Shown one piece after another: positions 58,542-64,000 of a DNA stretch of 64,000 bases. Origin of the DNA: Coemansia sp. RSA 1804. Lineage: Eukaryota > Kickxellomycota > Kickxellomycetes > Kickxellales > Kickxellaceae. The notes under the pieces were generated by a model that searched no databases, was not told the DNA's origin, and saw nothing but the letters and a program-made list of their open reading frames with translations. Position numbers and translations under genes: made by a program. Each line of letters begins with the position of its first letter. The first letter of the stretch is position 1. The DNA is taken from NCBI GenBank assembly GCA_027578815.1, contig JANBTH010000016.1:1-64000 (forward strand). The letters are read 5' to 3'.

Positions 58542-60476
58542 TTAGTCGGTATAGTCTAATGCCGCCAGATGCCGGACAAAGGGAAGCACTTTGTGGATTT
58601 TGAAGAGCGGGAGCAGCTCGCGGAAGAACTGCGTCGAGTAGAAGCTGAACATCTTCAGCTCGCGCAGAGACGGGACGCGCGCAATGAGCATCAGGATGTT
58701 GTAGAAGACAATGTCGTCGGTGGCGTTGCGCAGCAGAACGTCGGGCACGAACTTGACGAGACTGGTGCTGATCGGGCGCATGTCGGACGCCAGCATGTGC
58801 GCGGCCATTCCCTCGGCCGTGCGCACGGCGGGCGGCGGCTTGACGAATCGCGCGCGCTGCAGGTCCAGGCACTCGAGCACCGGCAGCTGCCGCAGGAGCG
58901 CCGGAATGTCCGCGTACGACACCTGGCCCGAGATGCTCAGCACCCGCAGGCCGGTGCACGTGATGCGGTCGGCCGGCGGCACGCGGATGCGGTACTCGGT
59001 GCTGGCCGACACGGACAGGCTGCGCACACTGGGCCCCTGCGCAAGCGCCTTGGCCAGGACGCGGTTGCCGTGCGCGGACTCGCGGAACGGCGAATCCGAG
59101 AAGCACGCCAGGGTGCTGCGCTGCAGACAGTGCATGCCGCCGAGCCGGATGCCCTTGAACGAGACCATGTCGCCGGAGATGTCCAGGCTGCGCAGCTGCG
59201 CCAGCGGCATGTCCTTGAGGATCTCGCTGATGCGGCCCGGGTACGAGCTGAGCTGCAGGTGCCGCAGCCTGGGGAAGTGCGGCCGCCGCCCGGTAGTCTT
59301 CAGCTGCGTGAATCGCGGCGCGCGCTCCTTGACGGAGACGGTCTTCAGCCGCGCGCCGACATTGAGGCTCGCGTCGGCGTCGCTGGGATGCGGCACGCCG
59401 CTCTCGCGTCGCCACCGCTCCCACATCAGATCGTCCTCGGTCTTCCCAATCGGCACGCTGCGGTACGGCATGTGGAACGACAGCTCCAGCCGCCGCAGCT
59501 GCTCGAAGACAACCGTGCTGGTCGCCGACGCCGCCGCCTCCGCCGCGCCGCTGCAGAAGCGGTCCCACAGGTAGTGGAGCGGAATCGACGCCAGCGTCAG
59601 CGACCGTAGCGTTGGCGCCGCGATGCGTGGAATGTCGATGTAGTCGTATGCGCTGTGCACGGACAGCGTCAGCCGCGTGAGCTGCGTCGGCAGAACCTTG
59701 ACGCCGAACGCCGGCATGTGCGCAAACCGCAGATCCAGCGTCCGGAACTTGTCGATGCGGTCCGCGATGTATCCGCTCATTGCGCTGCGCGGCCCAACGC
59801 GCCGGCACCGGTTCTCGTCCATCCACAGCGTGTCCACGTTGGGTATCGCCGTCTCCAGATACGAGGCGAGCGCCGCAAACGAGTCGTCGGGGATCCACTC
59901 GATCGCAGCAGCCGCAGAAGCCGCCGCTGTTGCCGCATCGTTGGTTTCGCTGGCGTCGTCGTCGTCATCATCTTCGTCGGCCAGCACGTCCTTGTCATCC
60001 AGATCGTAGTCAGCCTTGAAGTTGACATACAGCCTGGTGACACTCGTCCAGTCGTGCTTTGCAAACTCCATCCGCTCCAGCATCGCCAGCACGTCGTCGG
60101 GCAGCGGGTACCGGTCGAAGCTGCTGATAACAACCTCCGTCACCGCATCCGTCGCGTCCATCGCCACCACGGCATGCATGTTGGTCAGCCACTTGATCTG
60201 CGGCGGCTGCCGCTTCGCCGCCTTCGTCTCGTCGTGGCTCAGCTCGCGCTTGTCCACTCCCTCCACCGTCTGGTTGTACCGCTCAAACACCACCCGCCGG
60301 CTCACGAACGGCTGCGCCGACTCGCGAAGGCTGCGACATAGCTGCGCATACTCCCGGAAGTCCCTGTGCACCTTGTAGAACTTTGGGTGGTACGACTGGG
60401 TTGCCTTTCGGTGGCAGTCTTCGAGTATTCTGTCGAGTATTTGTTTGGGCAGCGTTTGCAGCGAAGCCACCACCAT
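58542..60476 (-). CDS. F-box/LRR-like protein, GC-rich paralogue
   Basis: 644 residues from the ATG at 60474-60476. Residues about 5-67 carry an F-box-like N-terminus (LPKQILDRILEDCHRKATQSYHPKF... then YAQLCRSLRESAQPFVSRRVVFERY). An acidic Asp/Glu-rich stretch with poly-Ala follows (about 155-195). The rest has leucine-rich units (FRTLDLRFAHMPAFG, LTRLTLSVHSAYDY, LRSLTLASIPLHYL, LRHLQLSSYPGR, LRSLDISGDMVSF, LRVLSISGQVSY, LECLDLQRARF) with regular LxxLxLx spacing, clearer than in the other paralogues. Presumed SCF substrate receptor. GC-rich codon use unlike the other F-box-like members here. Confidence 0.68.
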   Translation of the reverse strand: MVVASLQTLPKQILDRILEDCHRKATQSYHPKFYKVHRDFREYAQLCRSLRESAQPFVSRRVVFERYNQTVEGVDKRELSHDETKAAKRQPPQIKWLTNMHAVVAMDATDAVTEVVISSFDRYPLPDDVLAMLERMEFAKHDWTSVTRLYVNFKADYDLDDKDVLADEDDDDDDASETNDAATAAASAAAAIEWIPDDSFAALASYLETAIPNVDTLWMDENRCRRVGPRSAMSGYIADRIDKFRTLDLRFAHMPAFGVKVLPTQLTRLTLSVHSAYDYIDIPRIAAPTLRSLTLASIPLHYLWDRFCSGAAEAAASATSTVVFEQLRRLELSFHMPYRSVPIGKTEDDLMWERWRRESGVPHPSDADASLNVGARLKTVSVKERAPRFTQLKTTGRRPHFPRLRHLQLSSYPGRISEILKDMPLAQLRSLDISGDMVSFKGIRLGGMHCLQRSTLACFSDSPFRESAHGNRVLAKALAQGPSVRSLSVSASTEYRIRVPPADRITCTGLRVLSISGQVSYADIPALLRQLPVLECLDLQRARFVKPPPAVRTAEGMAAHMLASDMRPISTSLVKFVPDVLLRNATDDIVFYNILMLIARVPSLRELKMFSFYSTQFFRELLPLFKIHKVLPFVRHLAALDYTD

Positions 60477-61295
60477 AGTCCCAGGGGCTGTAGTGACTCG
60501 TGGCGCGGTATTTAGTGTTGCTGCTGTGTTTCGTTGTGTGCAGCGACCAATGTGGTGGGCCGAAGGTGGAGCCTGAGTGAAAAATTGCTATTGGGGGTAT
60601 CGCAATGGCGAGGTTGAAGTGGAAGGATTAGAAAGGAATGGCACGAGCAAATCACAAGCAAGCGAAAAGAAGAATGAATATCAGGAGGTGAAGTAAAAAG
60701 GACGATTTTGAATTCGAACGTGGAAATTGGAAATGTAATGCAAAAAGGGGTGGGTGGGTTAAAGTCTGTAGAAGGAAAAGGAAATGAAAAAAAAAGAAAA
60801 TCGAGTGTGATCAAACACCCACCAAGAAGTCTCCTCTCACACACTCTCTCTTGGTCATTGATCTGGTCCTGCGCTGGTGATTCCAGACGGGTGCTAGAGT
60901 ACCAAGACGGGGGTTGTAGGGCTGCACCAGTCCTGCGTCTCTCGTTCCTGTATGGAAAACGTCAGAGTTACCAAAGCCAACGCTTGCTTGGGCTTCTTTA
61001 TTCTTTTCCATTTGATCCGTGGCATAGCTGCAGACACGAGGAATAAGAGCAAGAATAAGAATAATGGAATGGGTGGTGAGGTTGTAGCACCAGTGCAAAA
61101 TGGTTGGTTTCTCCTCCTCCCCCTCTCCCTATATCCTCTTCATCAGAGCAAAAAGAAAAAACAGCATGCTACACGGAATCCATTCCTCTCTTCCTCCTCC
61201 TTCTCCTCCTCCTCTTTAGAATATACCGTCGTAATAGCATCTTCTTTTTCACCAGAAAAAACCTAGCAGTCTAGCAGAAAGAAAAGACCGACCCC
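60477..61295. other. Divergent promoter region
   Basis: About 820 bp between the F-box-like gene (-) and the mitochondrial-like gene (+). Includes GA-rich and C/T-rich stretches (61190-61220). Small ORFs at 60512-61266 show no features and are not called. Confidence 0.4.
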
Positions 61296-61877
61296 ATGGC
61301 GATGACGATGGCTGCCGCTCGATTCAGTCGCACTACCATAACGCCAGCACTGGTTTCCTCAATGAAACACCTCTCATGCACCCGCAGCAGCATGAACAAA
61401 GCACCGATGGCGATGGTGGCGATCACGAAGGATACTGCGAGATTGCAGATACGATTGTTATCGACAGAAAACAACAACAGCAAGCACCAGCACCAGCTTG
61501 AGAAGAAGAAGAAGAAGAAGAAGAGCAGCGACGACGACGTTCCCCTGATCTCGCCAATCGGCGGGAACAGGATTAGCGTGCACGAGCATCAGACGGTGAT
61601 CAACGACGAAACAGCAGGCGATATCAGGGAGCCCAAATCCGTGGATGCGAAGCACGATGCTGAGCTGCCGCCGGATGAGGGGCTTAGGAACCACGAGAGG
61701 GCCGTTGCCGAAGACGCTGCTGCTGCCGCTTCCGCCTCCGCCTCCGCCGACGAGGATTCCGTCCACTTTGTCTCGTCGTCTCCAAAGTACAGTCGCATCA
61801 ACGTCATGCCAAAGAGCCCGCTTCCTCGCACCAACGAGGACAGCAGCGATCGCCGTGGCCAGCGAAAGCCAAAGTAG
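61296..61877 (+). CDS. Small protein with mitochondrial-type presequence, function unknown
   Basis: 193 residues from the ATG at 61296. The first 55 residues have no acidic residues apart from a single Asp and are rich in Arg, Ser, Thr, Ala and Met (MAMTMAAARFSRTTITPALVSS), ending with IRLLSTE. That fits a matrix-targeting presequence cleaved near RLL|STE. The mature part is hydrophilic: a poly-Lys run (73-79), an acidic/Ala segment (about 140-155) and a basic terminal stretch (SPKYSRINVMPKSPLPR). No domain recognised. Its neighbours downstream are mitochondrial (NDUFB7 and ACADSB), which fits but does not prove a mitochondrial role. Confidence 0.5.
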   Translation: MAMTMAAARFSRTTITPALVSSMKHLSCTRSSMNKAPMAMVAITKDTARLQIRLLSTENNNSKHQHQLEKKKKKKKSSDDDVPLISPIGGNRISVHEHQTVINDETAGDIREPKSVDAKHDAELPPDEGLRNHERAVAEDAAAAASASASADEDSVHFVSSSPKYSRINVMPKSPLPRTNEDSSDRRGQRKPK

Positions 61878-62117
61878 CCACGAAAACGGAGTAAACCCGC
61901 TTCCTCCTGTTGATCTGAAACCACGCGGCGGTGATCGGATGATCCACTATTATTATTAGCTTTCTTTTTTTCCTTAGGAGATAACGACATGAATGACAGT
62001 GGAGTTGAAATTAACCACCAAATCAGCAACGCCTTTTTTCCGTTCTTTCCAATTTCCATTCTTCTTTTCTTCTTTCTCCCTCGCCTTTATTTACTCAAGC
62101 ATCCCCCTTCCCCCCTG

Positions 62118-62140
62118 TCTTCTTCTTCTTCTTCTTCTTC
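62118..62140. repeat. (TTC)n trinucleotide run in the NDUFB7 leader
   Basis: About seven TTC units, 36-58 nt upstream of the ATG at 62176, in the 5' leader or promoter. Confidence 0.7.
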
Positions 62141-62175
62141 ATCAATCCAACTCCAAATCAAAAAAATTGCTGAAA

Positions 62176-62463
62176 ATGGTGCAGGCGCAGGAACCCGAGA
62201 TGAAGATCACCGCGCTGGAGATGGCGGAGGCCCGGCTCCCGCTGCGCTACCGCGACTACTGCGCGCACATGCTGGTGCCGCTGAACAAATGCCGGCACCG
62301 GTCAATGTACCTGCCGTGGAAATGCGAGGACGAGCGGCACGCGTACGAGAAATGCCAGTACGACGACTTTATGCGCCGGTCCAGGCTCATTTCGCAGATT
62401 AGAGAAGAGAAGAAGGCCGCCGCCACCGCCGTTGGTGCTGCTAATGCTGCTGAAGCCGCGTAG
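62176..62463 (+). CDS. NDUFB7: NADH:ubiquinone oxidoreductase subunit B18 (NDUFB7)
   Basis: 95 residues from the ATG at 62176. Accessory subunit of the membrane arm of mitochondrial complex I, on the intermembrane-space side. The core LPLRYRDYCAHMLVPLNKCR followed by MYLPWKCEDERHAYEKCQYDDFMRR matches B18 and carries twin CX9C motifs (C-AHMLVPLNK-C and C-EDERHAYEK-C), which form a disulfide-locked helical hairpin imported by the Mia40 pathway. No cleavable presequence, as expected for this class. Length is close to the fungal family (about 90-110). An in-frame extension upstream to 61993 is hydrophobic low-complexity and is not translated in this view. Shows that this fungus keeps a classical complex I. 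Confidence 0.95.
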   Translation: MVQAQEPEMKITALEMAEARLPLRYRDYCAHMLVPLNKCRHRSMYLPWKCEDERHAYEKCQYDDFMRRSRLISQIREEKKAAATAVGAANAAEAA

Positions 62464-63007
62464 GATAAGTGAATGAGAGTCTTTTCCTCCTTTTTTATTT
62501 ATCTTTTTCTTATGTTAAATGTATGTTCATCCTCCCCTCCCCACTCACTTTAATCTCCTATTCACCCCACTACTATTCTTCCTTTGTTAAAGCCTGCAAA
62601 AAAAAAAAAGTCAAGACACGGACCTCAAATAAGAGAATAAAGCAATTCAGGTTCACGTGCACTCGACAAACACGGAGAGAATGGCTCTTTTTCTCATCGT
62701 CATCGTCGTCTAAGATAAGAGGAGAGCACGTGAAAAAGAACCCAAGCACGGAATCATATGTGCGTGAGAAAAAGGAAATAGAAAGAATATTAATTCGCTA
62801 CATAAAAGGGGCGGGCGAGACATGAGAACGGCCCACCAAAGGAAAGAGGAGTGGTTAGACTTTCTTCTTCTTCTTCTTCCTCCTTTAGTCGCATTCTACT
62901 TTCTGTGTGTTTGTTTGCCTACATATTCTACATCTATACACTTTCTTTTTTAACTTCAAATTTATTGCCGTAACATCTAGAAGGGGAGTTATTAAATACG
63001 CTAGACA
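62464..63007. other. Intergenic stretch
   Basis: About 540 bp of AT-rich DNA. Contains a CTT-type run near 62861-62880. Promoter for the acyl-CoA dehydrogenase gene; no ORF called. Confidence 0.4.
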
Positions 63008-64000
63008 ATGATCTTCCGTCCCACATTGTTGCAGGCAACCCGCCGCCACCTGCCAGCCGCAGCACGCCGCAGTGTTCTGCCACGCCAACAGCAACCGGCG
63101 ACGCTGGCAGCAGCATCAGCACTCGTTTCTTCTAAACAACGACCGGTGATGCATCGCAGCTTTGGCACCAGCTCCGTCGTCCGCGACAGCGAGGAGGCCA
63201 AGAAGACATCGCTGAACACGCTGAGCGAAGACGAGGAGATGATGCGCGAGATGGTATCGCGGTTCGCGCGCGAGGTGGTGCAGCCCAAGGTATCGGAGAT
63301 GGACGAGACGGAGACAATGGACCCGGCGGTCATCAGGGGCCTCTTCGAGGCCGGACTGATGGGCGTGGAGACTCCGGCGGAGCTCGGGGGCGCCGAGGCA
63401 TCGTTCCTGTCGGCGATTCTCGTCATCGAGGAGCTTGCCAAGATCGATCCCTCCGTCAGCGTTCTCTGCGACGTCCACAACACGCTGGTCAACACCGTGT
63501 TCAGACACTATGCGGGCGACGCGCTCAAGAAAAAGTACCTGCCGCTGCTGGCCTCCGAGAAGCTTGGCTGCTTCTGTCTCTCCGAGGCCGCGTCCGGCTC
63601 CGACGCCTTTGCGCTGCAGACGCGCGCCGAGCTCAGGGGCGACCATTACGTGATCAACGGATCGAAGATGTGGATCACCAACTCGGGCGAGGCCGATGTG
63701 TTCCTGGTGTTTGCCACGGTCGATCCCTCCAAGGGGTACAAGGGCATCACCTGCTTTGTGGTCGACAGGGAGATGGGCGTGTCTGTTGCCAAGAAGGAGA
63801 AGAAGCTGGGCATCCGCGCCTCGTCTACCTGCCAGCTCTCCTTTGACGATGTGCGCGTGCCTCGCGAGAACGTGCTCGGCGAGGTCGGCAAGGGCTACAA
63901 GATTGCTATTGAGATCCTCAACGAGGGCCGCATTGGCATTGCTGCGCAGATGGTCGGACTGGCCCAGGGCGCCTTCGATGTTGCGCTGCCGTATCTCTTC
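63008..64000 (+). CDS. ACADSB: Short/branched-chain acyl-CoA dehydrogenase (3' truncated by window edge)
   Basis: 331 codons, open to the window end, from the ATG at 63008-63010. Mitochondrial matrix FAD flavoprotein that introduces a double bond into short or 2-methyl-branched acyl-CoA (isoleucine and fatty-acid breakdown), passing electrons to ETF. Residues 1-55 are an Arg/Ala/Ser-rich presequence. The mature part has ACAD blocks: helical N-terminal domain (MVSRFAREVVQPKV), GVETPAELGGAEASFLSAILVIEELAKID, the FAD site GCFCLSEAASGSDAFALQTRA, MWITNSGEADVFLVFA, KLGIRASSTCQLSFDDVRVP and LNEGRIGIAAQMVGLAQGAF. The close match of these blocks to human ACADSB (SBCAD) leads to this assignment rather than SCAD or IBD. 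The catalytic Glu lies beyond the window. Strong GC3 bias. Confidence 0.93.
   Translation, partial: MIFRPTLLQATRRHLPAAARRSVLPRQQQPATLAAASALVSSKQRPVMHRSFGTSSVVRDSEEAKKTSLNTLSEDEEMMREMVSRFAREVVQPKVSEMDETETMDPAVIRGLFEAGLMGVETPAELGGAEASFLSAILVIEELAKIDPSVSVLCDVHNTLVNTVFRHYAGDALKKKYLPLLASEKLGCFCLSEAASGSDAFALQTRAELRGDHYVINGSKMWITNSGEADVFLVFATVDPSKGYKGITCFVVDREMGVSVAKKEKKLGIRASSTCQLSFDDVRVPRENVLGEVGKGYKIAIEILNEGRIGIAAQMVGLAQGAFDVALPYLF

Overview
This is a nuclear segment of a fungus. Long, almost intron-free, GC-rich genes are separated by AT-rich spacers of 0.2-2 kb. The content is eukaryotic and fungal: a class V myosin, a CSC1/OSCA channel, NDUFB7 of complex I and a mitochondrial acyl-CoA dehydrogenase. 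Several F-box/LRR-like paralogues, few introns and many proteins I cannot assign suggest an early-diverging lineage, probably Kickxellomycotina (Coemansia-like). That placement is inference. No tRNA, rRNA, transposon, CRISPR or viral segment was recognised.

Layout. 0-5 kb: the end of an F-box/LRR-like gene, small AT-embedded ORFs, a DUF202 membrane protein (-) and a TTC36-like TPR protein (+). 5-22 kb, nearly all on the minus strand: an NXPE/PC-esterase-like Golgi or secreted protein, a secreted protein of unknown function, a class V myosin (two exons), a proline-rich protein of unknown function, pyrroline-5-carboxylate reductase, a Gly/Pro/Gln-rich protein and a multipass AIG1/rolling-stone-like membrane protein. 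22-28 kb: a Tim17-family-like protein, a Thr/Glu-repeat secreted protein, a YjbQ/UPF0047 protein, a Nudix hydrolase and a one-domain chitin-binding (CBM14) secreted protein.

28-38 kb is the most unusual part. Four paralogous type I membrane proteins (two -, two +) carry an extracellular trypsin (S1) fold in which all three catalytic positions are replaced. The domain is followed by a stalk, one membrane helix and a cytoplasmic tail. Two of the predicted tails end near a PPxY motif. A third PPxY tail is cut off from its gene by a single in-frame TAG.

38-64 kb: a Cys/His-rich protein with a split HSP20-like domain (-), a large CSC1-type channel (+), a + strand block of F-box/LRR, ADF-H, ADF-H and F-box/LRR genes, a protein of unknown function (-), another F-box/LRR-like gene (-), then three + genes with mitochondrial character: a presequence-bearing protein, NDUFB7 and ACADSB (open at the window edge).

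A second family, of tiny ORFs (about 65-85 codons), is scattered at 1.5, 4.6 and 26.2 kb on the minus strand. Two members have TATA elements at nearly the same distance from ATG. One copy is visibly frameshifted.

Starts were moved to the first plausible ATG. Intron calls rest on GT-AG signals and restored domain continuity, not on transcripts.
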